A stretch of 64,000 bases of DNA from Yponomeuta sedellus (GCA_934045075.1 OW203722.1:651001-715000), one strand, 5' to 3'. Shown: positions 11,829 to 23,600, numbered from the stretch's first letter. Numbers and translations are program-made. The notes: generated by a model from the sequence alone, not told the origin.

Positions 11829-12012
11829 CTTTAAAAACCTATTTAGAGTCTGAAAATTTCAACCATGCCGGGATTCGAACCCGCAACCTCTGGCTATCCG
11901 TGCCAGATATATCCTGGCACGGATAGCCGGCATGGGTGAAATTTTTAGCCTCTAAATAGGTTTTTAAATTTGTCCTTAGCACGGGTTAGTGCATTAAAAA
12001 TAAAAATAGTAT
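11829..12012. mobile_element. SINE-T, inverted copy with 9-bp target duplication
   Basis: The left 76 bp is SINE-T on the minus strand and the right 100 bp is SINE-T on the plus strand. The two meet in a small palindrome around GATATATC. ATTGTATAC flanks the unit at 11820-11828 and 12013-12021. The left edge is the short end (TTTAAAAACC); the right edge is the long end (AAAAATAGTAT). The plus part has lost about 22 bp of the head. Confidence 0.85.
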
Positions 12013-12875
12013 ATTGTATACGTTTGAACAATATTTTATACGTTTGAACAATAAGATCCCTAAAGATATATAATAATCTTCCCTAAAACGTGGTTAAAAA
12101 ATATATACACTTTTACTGCACTTTGTGCTAAAAAGGCTAATATAACATAGAGGGTTATTTTGATGTCAAATATTTCTGAATTTAAAGCCAGCACTGTGCA
12201 TGAGTTCAAGGTTTTGAAATAACTATGTAAACTCGGTTCATGAAGAACTTAAGAAAAAACCAACTTTGGAGTTATTTTGTCCAAAACAATTATTTTGAAA
12301 TGGACACCTAGTTTAACCTTCACTAAGTCGCGCTGATTTGAAACAAAAATTTTTGACTTGAATTTTACAATAATATTATGGATATATTCAAGGTATTTTT
12401 TTTTGTCATAATCGATTCGAGTTCAAACTAGTTAAATTAGGTATATTTCAAAATCTTGGAAAGGCTTTAGCAATTAGTTTTTGACACAAAGAAGGAACTC
12501 TTTCGGCTGCTCTGCGGAACGAGCTTTCTGTACGTACTTATATAATCTTGGCTACAAACTGATGGGTTGTTTCAATCGGACGTGTCCTATTTGCTATGTT
12601 GTTGTATTTTAAAGTCGCTTCAAAGTCCCGAACTCACGTAACAGCTGTCGGAGCGCACGAAACTATGCCTTCGAGCTCCGAGTGTCAGCCGTTGGAATAT
12701 CGTAGCGAGATCTCGGCTAATTTACTTCAGGGAGAAAGCAAATGCAACTAAGTTATCTACAACATACACGCCCACTTTAAAAAAACTTATTACAATAATG
12801 TCTTTTACGTCTACCGGCAGTCCCTATACAAAGCTAGACCTGTATCTTGGAGACGTTATTTGTGTGTGTTAATAA
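12013..12875. other. No gene seen
   Basis: AT-rich. It holds only a 55-bp piece (12290-12345) of a repeat shared with 21795 and 60425. Confidence 0.5.
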
Positions 12876-13250
12876 GAAACGCTAGTGACCTAGTCGAACC
12901 GAGTGATTGGAATCAATCGCTCGAGTTCAGCAATAATAGGTGCGGTCTGGTGCAGGATGCGTGACTGTCCCGTGACTACCCCTAGTGGCATTTTTCCATT
13001 TTTCCGTTTCCGTGCATCACGAGGCACGTTAAGTCGTTGGTGCCGTGTAATGTTATCATGTAATGGCAGTCGGTAAGCCTTATCAGAGGCCTTACGGGCG
13101 GCTACATAACTTCTGACATTAAAGCACGCCACTGTCTTACAATCCACCATCGACCCGGACTTGGCCCCCGTGGTGTAGAATGACCTATCCTTCCTGCAAT
13201 GCAGGAATAGACCCGTGCCCCAGCAGTAGGGACATACACCGGTTGATATC
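12876..13250 (+). mobile_element. SINE-5S, near full length
   Basis: Same layout as the copy at 7283. The 5S-like part reads GAGTTCAGCAATAATAGG and GGATGCGTGACTG, so the promoter boxes have decayed. Tail ends GGGACATACACCGGTTGAT. Confidence 0.85.
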
Positions 13251-13301
13251 GATCGATCGTCAATAAATTCTATAAATTTTTAAGAAAAAAGCATGCATCA
13301 T

Positions 13302-13379
13302 GCGATTACCAGTAAAAGTTTTGTCAAGAATACGAATTATTTGATCCGTATTCTTGACAAAACTTTTTCTGTTAATCGC
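13302..13379. repeat. 33-bp inverted repeat with 12-base loop
   Basis: Arms 13302-13334 and 13347-13379 match at all but about 3 positions. It is 50 bp right of a SINE-5S copy and not part of any repeat I recognise. It could be a hairpin RNA precursor, a tiny MITE or a local inverted duplication. Confidence 0.7.
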
Positions 13380-13598
13380 TTTTACTATTATATAAAGATA
13401 ATTTTGTCATCTAACAAACTAACCCGGAAACCATCGGTTCACCGAAGGACCCGAACACGTTGGCAGCATTGCCACGATGCAACGTCGAAGTAAGATCTCT
13501 AGGCTAAAATACGCACCAATGAAGATAAAAAAATATTTTATATTTTGTCGTGTATTTCTTTGATACAAAAAAACTACGCAATTGACAGTGTTGAAACT

Positions 13599-13974
13599 TA
13601 AAAACCTATTTAGAGGCTAAAAATTTCACCCATGCCGGGATTCGAACCCGCAACCTCTGGCTATCCGTGCCAGCGCTCTACCAATTGAGCCAATGGGCGA
13701 CTCACGGCATCAGTGAAATTTCGAACCTCTTTACACTATTCCCAGTATTACGTACAGGCAGCGACATCTGACTTAAGCAAATTGCATTACTTACAGCCCC
13801 GACTACCTACTTTGCAGTTAGGTTTAACATCGGAACGATATCACTGTACCCACATGATTACACTATTTTTATTTTTAATGCACTAACCCGTGCTAAGGAA
13901 CAAATTTAAAAACCTATTTAGAGGCTAAAAATTTCACCCATGCCGGGATTTGAACCCGCAACCTCTGGCTATCC
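13599..13974 (-). mobile_element. SINE-T partial dimer with 11-bp target duplication
   Basis: 376 bp holding one full unit plus the start of a second. The first 60-70 bases recur at the other end. GTGTTGAAACT flanks it at 13588-13598 and 13975-13985. Read on the minus strand, it starts in the middle of the tRNA-like head and ends at the short end GGTTTTTAA. Confidence 0.9.
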
Positions 13975-14599
13975 GTGTTGAAACTGTGAAGTATTTTCAA
14001 AGCATATAATGTTTAAATCTGGTTAAAAATAGACATGAAACATCCCGCTACAATGACGGCTGGGTATTTTTCCATATTTGTTCCGGGCAAACTAATGAAT
14101 GTTGATGAAGTGAAAGAGGTCGTAGCAAGTGGCAAACCTTGTTCTCTGTCTACCCCTCTGAAATACAGGCGCAAGTTTATGTAACGTTATGTATGTATCC
14201 TTTCTACAAAGGATGGCTATACTTCTAATTAAACCTTAAAATTACAGAGTCGAACAAAACCTTTTTCACTCAATTTACTCGTCTCTTTCGTGTTACCTGA
14301 AATCGTTTACACGTCAAGCGATAGTGTTCTCTATAACAAGCAGGTCTAACAAACATACCCGTGATCCGCGAGGGTTTGAGAGCGTAGAAGGGCCCTCGCC
14401 ACTACGTGGCGAACCGAGCTCTGCTCTAGGTAGAAAAACATAGAGCGTTAGAGCCACTCTCAGTAGTGCACCTCTCTTAGATACTTGCAAGAGATTTTAT
14501 TTACTCATCGTGTGGCATCTTACAATGGCCTCAAAGCCAGACACAATGCGTTTATAATTAATAATAATGAAATGTCAAATATTTTAAGTCAAACTTTAC

Positions 14600-14875
14600 A
14601 ATTATTAAGGTACCTACGTAACCGAGTCGCCGGAGAGGTTTATGAAATCATCTTTCAGCCCATGGTACTTGGTCAATTCACATTCGTAGACTATGTGATC
14701 AATGGTTTTTTGAGGGTGACCGCATTCGCAGGCGGCCGAATCGCACCAGCCCCATTTGTGCCATATGTAGGCGCAGTTGCCCACATCCGTCCTGCGGCGC
14801 TTAAAGCGGCACCAAACGTTTTGAAGCCCACGGGTCGTTCCTGGGTGATGAGCACAAAAATGTCTTACGAGAGCA
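14600..14875 (-). mobile_element. LINE C-terminal remnant with zinc-binding tail
   Basis: The minus strand reads VWCRFKRRRTDVGNCAYIWH then KWGWCDSAACECGHPQKTID and HIVYECELTKY. The CxCGxxxQTxxHxxxxC-like pattern marks the C-terminus of Jockey/RTE-type LINEs. The frame ends near 14600. Confidence 0.8.
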
Positions 14876-15150
14876 GTTAGAGAGCAGAGATTGAAAGAAA
14901 TGTAACCTAAATATCTTGCTGAACAAAACCGTAATTATGTTTTTCGGTGCATTTAAAGATGAGAGAAATTGAAACTCATCCGCTTGACTTTAAGATTAAA
15001 TTTAGAGAGTTTTGACAGCTATCACAGGACAGACCACATCCAATGTACGTTTGGTTTATCATAGTGTAACGTAAAAAGAAAAAATAACAAACATACATAC
15101 ATACACACACACACCCTCACACACACTCACACACACATACACATACACCC

Positions 15151-15152
<2 letters not shown>

Positions 15153-15181
<29 letters not shown>

Positions 15182-15408
15182 CATACATACATACATACAT
15201 ACATACATACATACATACATACATACATACATACATACATACATACATACATACATACATACATACATACATACATACATACATACATACATACATACAT
15301 ACATACATACATACATACATACATACATACATACATACATACATACATACATACATACATACATACATACATACATACATACATACATACATACATACAT
15401 ACATACAT
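15153..15408. repeat. (CATA)n microsatellite, about 256 bp
   Basis: Uninterrupted tetranucleotide run next to a LINE 3' end. Left of it a CA-rich and CACAC-rich run extends to about 15087. Open frames across it (Met-Tyr-Val-Cys repeats) are artefacts. Confidence 0.98.
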
Positions 15409-15409
15409 A

Positions 15410-15560
15410 ACCTTACGCCTGTCCCAGAGGGGTAGGCAGAGACCAGGGACAGCCACTTGCCACGACCCTGACAGATCACCTTCGCTTCATCAACGTTCAT
15501 AAGTCGTTGCATGCACGCACGCCGGTTCCGGGTACTTTTTATCTTTCCCTTAATTAAGTT
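15410..15560 (-). mobile_element. LINE 3' end, STRNRRACM lineage
   Basis: The minus strand reads KGKIKSTRNRRACMQRLM then VSAYPSGTG. Its 3' tail runs straight into the (CATA)n tract to the left. Confidence 0.8.
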
Positions 15561-15758
15561 AAAATGTGTTTTGTAAATAATTAAATGCACAGTTTTAACT
15601 AGTAAACTATTAATTCTGCCACTAATAAATTTGACGTTCATTAAACACTTACGGCGTTATTTTATAAAAACCATAATTACATAAAACACTCACTACAACA
15701 AACGCTGACTACAACAGTCTGTGGTGGAGTCAAGAACCAATGCCGGTAAGAGAGCACC

Positions 15759-15795
15759 ATTGTATGTGTCTACAACATTTCTAGACACATACAAT
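15759..15795. repeat. 14-bp perfect hairpin
   Basis: ATTGTATGTGTCTA at 15759-15772 is inverted at 15782-15795 with a 9-base loop. Confidence 0.75.
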
Positions 15796-16089
15796 CTACA
15801 ACGTTTCCTTCACAGATGTAGACATATTTTTTCTTTCCAAACAGTATTGCAGGCACATGTTTATTTTAATTTTAAGAAATTTGTAACTCATACTTTGCTG
15901 TGCAATTGTTTGCTCATAACGTACCTACTTAGCCACATTTTGATCTAAGTGCCTCTATTATTTATATTATTTAATTTCTATCTCATTGAGTTTAATAGTT
16001 AAACTATCAGCAATTTTCTCGTGATTTGCTTTTTTTTGTAAATTACTAAGTATACATAGATGCTTTTCTATTGTTTTATACCTTTTTAA

Positions 16090-16657
16090 CCCTAGACACC
16101 TAACCTTCTCATATAGCTCATCATACCTAACCATTCGTCAATTCGACAACCATTATTTGAAGTGTTAAGTTTTAAATAAAAATTTGTTGTTTTTGGTACG
16201 TTTATTGCACTGAGATTTCAAGCATACTTTATTTGTTTAATAAAATAATTTGTTGTTATTTATCACATACTCTTACTTATTTTCCTTTCTGTTTAAAATG
16301 GCACGCGTTTTTACAGATAAAACCCGACATTTTTACAACCGAAATTTAAAAAAGTAGTTGTTTATTTTAAGGGAAAACTTAAACGGTAGACATTAGAAAA
16401 AGAAAAATGTTCTTTTTTACGCCCATTCAGTACAAAAATTAAATTTATATTCGCGACAAATTGCGATTTTGTACGTATTTTTGTAAAATTTCGAAAAAAC
16501 ATGGTACTTGGCAGCCGGAATTTATTGCCTCTCGCCAACCCGCGACAAACACCGAGTTGACAAGAGACACCACGGTTATCCGCACATGCACCAAAAAAAG
16601 ATACAACAATTTTTCTGTCGCGTATTCGTCGAAACGACGAAGGTTAGGTGTCTAGGG
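16090..16657. mobile_element. piggyBac-like MITE (CCCTAGA ends)
   Basis: Perfect terminal inverted repeats of about 18-20 bp starting CCCTAGACACCTAACCTT. The left flank is TTAA; the right flank is TGAA, probably TTAA with one change. CCCTAGA ends plus TTAA are the hallmark of piggyBac elements. The 568-bp interior is AT-rich with no transposase. Confidence 0.75.
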
Positions 16658-17108
16658 TGAAGTAAGAAGTGAGAGTCTTCATGAATTTTATGTATTCTAC
16701 TCTTATCGCATACTAAGCTTTTATCCAGCGGTGAGGAATGCTTAGGAATTAACAACAGTTAATTAGCTGAGTCGTTTACTGTTTTTAAGTGCTTGTTGTT
16801 GATTCTGTTTTATCTTATCGTTGTTGATAAAAAAATCATAGAATATATCAGTGCCATCCAATTTTGCACAAAGCAAGTTATATTCATCGCACATATTATT
16901 GTTTTGCTGAATGGAATGTTATGGTAGTGATATGGAACTGTTAATTTTAGTGTTAAGATATCACTACGATCTAAGTAGCCGTTTGTAGTTTTGTAGAGAA
17001 AGATCAGTTCCTGTTTTTACGACGTAGCCGCAAAGTGGTCATTTTAAAATATTCCAAGCGCTGCAATCGTTGTCTGTTTTATAGAGAATGAAAAATAAGT
17101 ACCGATTT

Positions 17109-17346
17109 CAAAAAACCTATTCAGAGGCCAAAAATTCCACCCATGCCGGGACTTGAACCCGCGACCTCTGGCTATCCGTTCCAGCGCTCTCTCCAACTGA
17201 GCTAATGGGCGACTCACCGGCATCAGTGAAATTTCGAACCTCTTTACAATATTCTCTGTATTACGTACAGGCAGCGACATCTAGCTGAAGTAATTTGCAT
17301 CACTTGCAGCCCCAAGTACCTAATTTACAGTTAGGTTTTTACATCG
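17109..17346 (-). mobile_element. SINE-T copy, diverged subfamily
   Basis: Minus-strand copy with AAATTCCACCC in place of AAATTTCACCC and 'GCTGAAGTAATTTGCATC' in the body. Left edge at CAAAAAACC. No convincing target duplication. Confidence 0.85.
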
Positions 17347-17654
17347 GTTAGGTACCAATTGCTCCTTTTGTACGTTAAGTTTCTATCGGACCGCAAGTCC
17401 ACTAGAGTTCGCTCTTTCCAAACTCCGCTTGGACGTGCGGCAAGCGGGCAGTTTCGAATGTTCAACGGCTCTCCTCTTACCGATATTGAAATCTGACGTG
17501 GCTCTGTGTAGAATGAACTCGAAAAAGTTGCGGGGACGACGCTTTTTGGTAAAGTTACTTTCTGCTTATACCGTGCGGTGGCTTCTCGAGTTTTTATTTA
17601 ATACTTTATAATAAGGTACGGTAATATTCAAATAGTGTATTCTTTATGTCTGCC

Positions 17655-17740
17655 TATGAATGCCCCACTTAAGGGCATAGGCTTTCTCTCAAAGATAGAG
17701 TATGGACTTAATTACCATGCGTGCCAACCGCTAAATAGAA
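17655..17740 (-). mobile_element. SINE-C variant tail fragment
   Basis: Minus-strand GGGCATAGGCTTTCTCTCAA and CATGCGTGCCAACCGC. A matching further piece (CAATTTTAAGCGCTGAGG) lies at 17967-17984, beyond a LINE insertion. Confidence 0.55.
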
Positions 17741-17749
17741 GTGATAGAG

Positions 17750-17935
17750 CATAGCATGCGGTAGAGCATCAATGTGACAGACCGACCAAGATTAGTTCAC
17801 AGACATCTGCATGAATGCATCAGAGCGGCATCTAACCGAGAGGAATGGCAGCACATCGTGAGGCATGCAGCATCAGCCTACAATAAAGTCTCTTCATGAG
17901 GAGGAATGTCTCGTCAAGACCATACCGATCTAGAA
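17750..17935 (+). mobile_element. LINE C-terminal remnant with AGA-rich tail
   Basis: The plus strand reads VTDRPRLVHRHLHECI then REEWQHIVRHAAS and a stop, a typical LINE 3' coding end. It finishes in AGAAGAAGAAG. Confidence 0.7.
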
Positions 17936-18203
17936 GAAGAAGTGCCTAATGCAGATTAGCAATTTTAAGCGCTGAGGGTTCGAATACCTCAGTCTATAAA
18001 ATAGTGTGTATTAATTTAAATTCCTGTAGAAAACCATATGGGGTCGCTATTTTTTTATATCATGCGTAGAGAATCTGCAAAGCAATGGCAAGTGTTTCTC
18101 TGAAATTTGTTTCGTAAATTCTATGTTGTCTGATGCAACGTCCTTGCACGTACACATGTTATCCTCATTCATACCTAAAATTTAATCCCAATAATGATGA
18201 TGA

Positions 18204-18571
18204 TATCAAGCCTTTGTATGTACCCAATGCAGGGCACCGGGTCTCTTCCTGCATCACAGCAAGTTTAGGCCGTACTCCACCATGGATCCCAAGTCCGGGT
18301 TGGTGGAGGATTGTCACTTACCTTCCTCCACCCGGGCGGGCCTTATTGTCAGAAGTTATCATGCGGCCCATAAGGTGTCTGACATAGTTGACGACTACTA
18401 TTACATGACAGCCAGGACCAACTGCCTTACATGCAAAGCACGGAAGCGCTAGGACAAAATGCCACTAGCGGTAGTCACGGGATGGTCACTCAACGCGCAC
18501 CTGACGGCGCCTGCTGTTGCTTAGCCCAAGTGATTGATTCCAATCACTCAGTTCCACTAGGTCACGAGCGC
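18204..18571 (-). mobile_element. SINE-5S, near full length
   Basis: Minus-strand copy from its tail (CAAGCCTTTGTATGTACCC) to its 5' head (TAGGTCACGAGCGC). Confidence 0.85.
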
Positions 18572-20514
18572 GTCCCAATATATTTCTATAAGTACTTCAT
18601 TCCTAATTGGTAAATATATCAACTCGTACTGTGTAAGTGTTACATGATATGAATTGTAAATGTTCTGTACTCCAGTAATTGGATTCATGCTGTGGCTCTT
18701 TTACTGTCCATTGTTTTATTATGTTTATAAAATGTGTGTCTGTTGAAAAATTTTATATAAAAAAACTCGTGCCTGTATCTCAAGGAGTAAATACCTTATT
18801 TTGCTAGTTGCGGCGATCTTGATACGTCATCACATCAACAATAATTAACCGCTGCATGGATGTATTTCGATTCTCTCAATGTACTATTCTTCTATTAAAA
18901 CTATTCATGTTATTCCTTAAGTTCAAAAGATTCCGTTAATTCACAACAAACTCTAACAAACTCTAAGAGATTGTTGAAGAAACATAACTCGGTCGGGCGG
19001 CACCCCGCTTGGAGCCCGCCTCAAAAATTCCACTGGAACTGACAGCCAAAATAAATTTATTCACAAGCAAATTTGCTACCGATAAGTCTTTCGGTGAAAT
19101 TGCAAAATTACGTCGAATAAAAGCTTAGGGTTCTTACCTTTCAACCCGCCTTTATTGGGGAAAATAGGCAATTCTCAGATGGCTCTCATGAAATAATTTT
19201 GCAAGGCTTAGACAACGGTTCGTTCTTTTTTTATATTTGCTGAAGATACACAAAACTTTTGGTGGTTATATTTTTATTCAATATACATTGTGACGTACTA
19301 ACAGTCATTTATTAAGGTTTCATTTATTCTAAACGTCCAAGAAACGCCACGGACATTACTTTTTAAGACAATTTGAAAATAATACAATTTTGAGTTATAA
19401 TCGTGGTGACTTCCAGTATACTTTTAAAAGCTAATTATTAAGACAAAGTCCCGATATACAGGTAACTTAAAATGAAAAGTATTTAAAAAAAATTGACTGC
19501 CTTATATTCTAGATTTAGTTATTATAAGTTTAGTTGCTATATTCAGTTGCTTCCTGTACTGTCATGCTGTATGTACATTGTAGATATATTTGGCGTTATG
19601 GTTCGACAAATACCTTATCATGACTTAAATGTGATGATTCATACAGACATTTACTGCTAAAGACCTACTCAATCGATATCTAAATAGAAATAGTGTAGAT
19701 TTTTTTTTTCAAAACAACCGGGTTCGATTCCCGAACGGAGTACAGATGTTTTTTAAAATGTATGAATGCAGTTTTTCTTGTTATTAAAATCGATGACATG
19801 GTTCCTCAGAACAGATCTTCGTATGTCTTATAGTTTCAGACTTTTCCATACTGACCAATTTGAATGAGACACCCTGTAATGTCCATAATGCTGTTTAGTA
19901 CATACTTGTATTTTAGTAATAAATAAATACAACTGGCTAGAGCGAGATATCTTTGATAAAGCTATAAATCAGTCAACACAGTGCCTCGGAACCTGTTTTT
20001 TGAGGATATAAATTAAAAACTAAGTTTGCATCTCACGAAGCTGCAGAAGAGAAACTCACAATTAATTCAAACTTACAGCGAAGTGTTCTCTTCTACTTAT
20101 TTGTGTTTGAGGAAATAAAATAAATTGTAGAGGAGCTGAAGGAGCGGCGAGCACTCACCTGCCGGACTGAGCACGAAAATCCACGAAAGGTCAGCTGACT
20201 TCAACAAAATAATTTTCAATGCAATTTTGTTATGAGGTTTACCATTTCGAAAGCTTAACACCTTATTTCATAAGATCAATATCTTATTCCATAAAACCAA
20301 ATGTTTAATTACCTGTGGCGAGCGCATGTCAACTCTGCGCGCGAACTACAAAATCCAACATTCCTGCATCGCGCAATCAAAGTGTTTCACATGACATATA
20401 AGTAGTTTCAGTTTCATTATTTATAAAAGTTTAACATCACACTACAGTGCTTACTTAGCCGCGTCAAGGTTCAAAACCGTATCTCCTTCTTCATGTGCCG
20501 TCTTCTATCTTCTT
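18572..20514. other. No gene identified
   Basis: A largely unique-looking 1.9 kb. A lone tRNA B-box-like CGGGTTCGATTCCCGAACGG sits at 19718-19737, probably a SINE stub. A consensus splice donor on the minus strand lies at 20158. Confidence 0.5.
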
Positions 20515-20780
20515 CTTCTTCAGGCTATATTAGTCCACTGCTGGACATAGCCCTCCCCTAATGAGCGCTACAGCGCAAGATAGTACCACCATTGGGGGGT
20601 AATGCCCATAATTCCCATGCTGGGCATGCGGGTTGGGGACCGCAGTTTGGTGGAATTGTACTGCAGGGGGCGCGGCTGCCCACCCCCCGGTTTGTGTCCC
20701 TTAGTCGCCTTGTACGACACCCGCGGGAAGAATTTGGGTTGGTGCTATTTTCTAGGCCGATACCACACAGCATCTCCTAT
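20515..20780 (-). mobile_element. Non-autonomous element with RTE 3' end
   Basis: On the minus strand a body of about 210 bp (CGGCCTAGAAAATAGCACC, GGGACACAAACCGGGGGGTG) leads into the RTE 3' end (GGGGAGGGCTATGTCCAGCA) and a GAAGAAGAAGA tail. The same body-plus-end occurs at 39295. Confidence 0.75.
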
Positions 20781-20970
20781 CGGAGGTTGACAACGAATTC
20801 GGCTATATTGCTTTTCGAAGTTGCCAATACAAACAAGACTCTAGTACTCTGTTGAAACTACAATCGCAGGTTGTGTGTCGGTTGCCACGACATCTTTGGT
20901 CTCCAAGTCTCCTTCTTCCTGGAATCTTTCCTTGTAGGCTGATTTGGAGGATTTACTTGCTGTACGGACG

Positions 20971-21250
20971 TATCATCGTCATCATTATCAACCAGTGATA
21001 TCCAGACCGAGTGGCACGGGTCTTGGTGAAGATTTGTTGGTTTGATTAGCGGCTGGTCTTACTGTCAGAGGTTTTCAAATCGCCCTAAGGCCTCTGACTC
21101 GGTTTACTGACTGTCATCTATCGACGGCAGCCGGCACCAACTTAGTAACATTAGTGATAGACGGTCACCCATCCATGCACTAAACGCGCCTTATATTGCA
21201 TAACTTTCGTGATCGTTTAAGGTCACTCAGGCAGCCGGGGCTACGACCGA
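20971..21250 (-). mobile_element. SINE-5S, second subfamily
   Basis: Minus-strand copy of a distinct variant. Its head, read on the minus strand, carries GCCCCGGCTGCCTGAGTGAC then CATGGATGGGTGACCGTC. The body is recognisably that of SINE-5S (GCCGGCACCAAC, GGCCTCTGAC). The C-box is well preserved. Confidence 0.8.
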
Positions 21251-21864
21251 TTTGGACACAACATAATGTCCGAAATACTCCAGCTTCCATTTCTTAATGG
21301 TGTTAAGTACCTGTGTCTTTTTTTTCATTCTATTTAGAAAGGTGGAGTTGGGACTCTTTGAACCAGTTTTTTTCTTTGGTACCTTTACTCCTGCGTGGAG
21401 TCTGGGGCTGACACAAGGGCTTTCCATTTATCTCTGTTCATGGCTAGGGATGGTAGCTTCAGCCAAATTATTTCCTTCTCCTTCGTTCTTTGAAACGTAA
21501 TGATAAAACTTTTGGTTACTAAGAAACTCACTTTCAGCCTTAGCTATATTTGAACATCAGGATGTGTAAGTCGTACTTCTGTTGTTTCCAGGTCTGGTCG
21601 CCCTCGCCCGCGCCTGGCAAAGAGAAAGTTCCCGCCCCAAGCTAACAACTATTATTTACCCTCAAGTGTTACCTGTCCATTCAGTCTAACGCCGCTTATT
21701 TTACCTTTTCTAGCGTTAATGTCGATTAATGCTCTATCAATAGAAAAATGCCTTCAGAATCTCTAAATGTAATGAAAAGAAAAGGTTTCATTCAGAGTAG
21801 CGCAGAAACTGCGGCTTAATGAACGTTACAATTCAAACTAGGTGTCCATCTTGAGGCAATATAT

Positions 21865-21901
21865 TTTTACTAATTGAATTTTGTTAACTCAATTAGTAAA
21901 A
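21865..21901. repeat. 13-bp perfect hairpin
   Basis: TTTTACTAATTGA is inverted at 21889-21901. It lies right of a 65-bp repeat (ACTGCGGCTTAATGAACG) that also occurs at 60430 and, diverged and inverted, at 12290. Confidence 0.7.
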
Positions 21902-22032
21902 TGTGGCAGTGTGCGCTTTTGTTCTACTTTGGTAAGAGACTAACTACTATGATGTGTCTAATACATAATCTTTGTCGACAGACCACATTCTCATAACTTA
22001 TACTATACTGTTTAAGTGCGTCCTTAAACGTG

Positions 22033-22120
22033 ATTAATCATTTTCCATGTCGTTTCTCCATAATCGCCACTGCTGTATAGCAGAAGCGGCGATTGTAGAG
22101 AAACAATATGAATGATTAAT
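22033..22120. repeat. 88-base imperfect hairpin
   Basis: Arms of about 42 bases with bulges and a GTAT loop. Outer stem ATTAATCATT; inner stem AATCGCC/GGCGATT. The size and shape resemble a microRNA precursor, but a short palindromic MITE fits as well. Confidence 0.55.
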
Positions 22121-22146
22121 AACAGTGTACTTACATGTACCATTCC

Positions 22147-22260
22147 AAAAACCTATTTAGAGGCACCCGTGCCGGAATTCGAACCCGCGACCTCTGACTA
22201 TCCGTGCCAGCGCTCTTTCCAACTGAGCTAATGGGCGACTCACCAGCATCAGTGAAATAT
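22147..22260 (-). mobile_element. SINE-T copy, truncated
   Basis: Minus-strand tRNA-like head with a small deletion near the left edge (AGAGGCACCCGTGCC). It is cut off after the CATCAGTGAAAT segment. Confidence 0.8.
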
Positions 22261-22334
22261 ATATAAATTAACTCAGTTAATTACGGGTGCAGTGTGAATA
22301 CAATTTAACATAAACGTAGCTAAGACAGGAAAAA

Positions 22335-22610
22335 GCGAACCTTGAGTTTGTAACGGTGCAAACCTCTCTACACCATTTTTTTATATTTCTTTATCTGTCA
22401 ATAATTTCAAAATTTAAAATTAAGTCACCCATTTTTGAGATTTTTTGACATTACTACTTCACGTTTCAACTAGACCCGATTACACAATCTTCCTTTACCT
22501 ACTTATTCTGTTTTTTATCAAGTTTTCTGTTTATATTGTAAACTAAGTAAAATAAAATATTATAAAACACATTATGCATAAACATTTGCACACAGTTGAA
22601 GTAGTTCCAG
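22335..22610. repeat. Repeat shared with 53942-54800, without insertions
   Basis: TGTAACGGTGCAAACCTCT, ACCATTTTTTTATATTTCTT, CACCCATTTTTGAGATTTTT, GTTTTCTGTTTATATTGTAA and ACACAGTTGAAGTAGTTCCA all recur in order near 54 kb. There they are separated by a SINE-T and an RTE insertion. Confidence 0.8.
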
Positions 22611-23198
22611 TTTGTAAAATGTTCTACAACGTCACACGTTTTGTAAAATATCGGAAGCCTCCAAATACAAGAAAAAGAAGCAACCCAATCCAAGCCGCAA
22701 ACTCCTATCAAGTATAAGATTCATGCAAAACGGCATTCTTCGTTCTTTACCCTTCTCTCACACGCACTGCTTCGAGCTCGTTACAACGCTGTATACTGAT
22801 AATAGTGATACAAAACCCTTGTACGCGAATGCGTCTCGCATTTGATATTTTGTCTCAATTAGCAGGCACAGCTGATCTATACAGATGTTTCTCGTCTTGA
22901 AGTTCAGCAGCGGCTTAGTAGTTGGTAAAATCACGTTAAAAGGAAGGCACCGTATTTATTGCCACTTGAAATGGAAAGCGTCGAAGCGAAGTTATAATAA
23001 AATTCACTTCTGTTCACGCGTCGAGTTCTCGAGTGCCTTACAAAAGTTCTCCTGCTTACTTAAGACGTCTTTGAGCAGAACTACATTACATTGTTTCGGT
23101 GAACATTCCGCGAGCAATTGTTCTCTCTAATGGAATTAATGTCACGCTATTGTTGGATTATTTTGAGGCACAAGTTCAATGTTGAAGCAGTTCTTTTT

Positions 23199-23575
23199 TA
23201 CACTATTTTTATTTTTAATGCACTAACCCGTGCTAAGGAACAAATTTAAAAACCTATTTAGAGGCTAAAAATTTCACCCATGCCGGGATTCGAACCCGCA
23301 ACCTCTGGCTATCCGTACCAGCGCTCTACCAATTGAGCCAATGGGCGACTCACGGCATCAGTGAAATTTCGAACCTCTTTACAATATTCTCTGTATTACG
23401 TACAGGCAGCGACATCTGACTTAAGCAAATTGCATTACTTACAGCCCCGACTACCTACTTTGCAGTTAGGTTTAACATCGGAACGATATCACTGTACCCA
23501 CATGATTACACTATTTTTATTTTTAATGCACTAACCCGTGCTAAGGAACAAATTTAAAAACCTATTTAGAGGCTA
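23199..23575 (-). mobile_element. SINE-T partial dimer, long-end type
   Basis: About 377 bp. The first 65 bp (from CACTATTTTTATTTTTAATG) is repeated at the right end, so this is 1.2 units of a tandem multimer. The 3' end (left side) is the long A-rich end. I found no clean target duplication. Confidence 0.85.
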
Positions 23576-23600
23576 AATAGGTTCTTATTTTTTTTATTCA

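Noticed and set aside
14485..14880. 131-codon plus-strand frame
   Set aside because: It is the antisense shadow of the LINE C-terminal remnant on the minus strand.
15059..15641. Open frames of repeated Met-Tyr-Val-Cys on the minus strand
   Set aside because: They translate the (CATA)n microsatellite and have no stop codons by composition alone. Same for 37276-37705.
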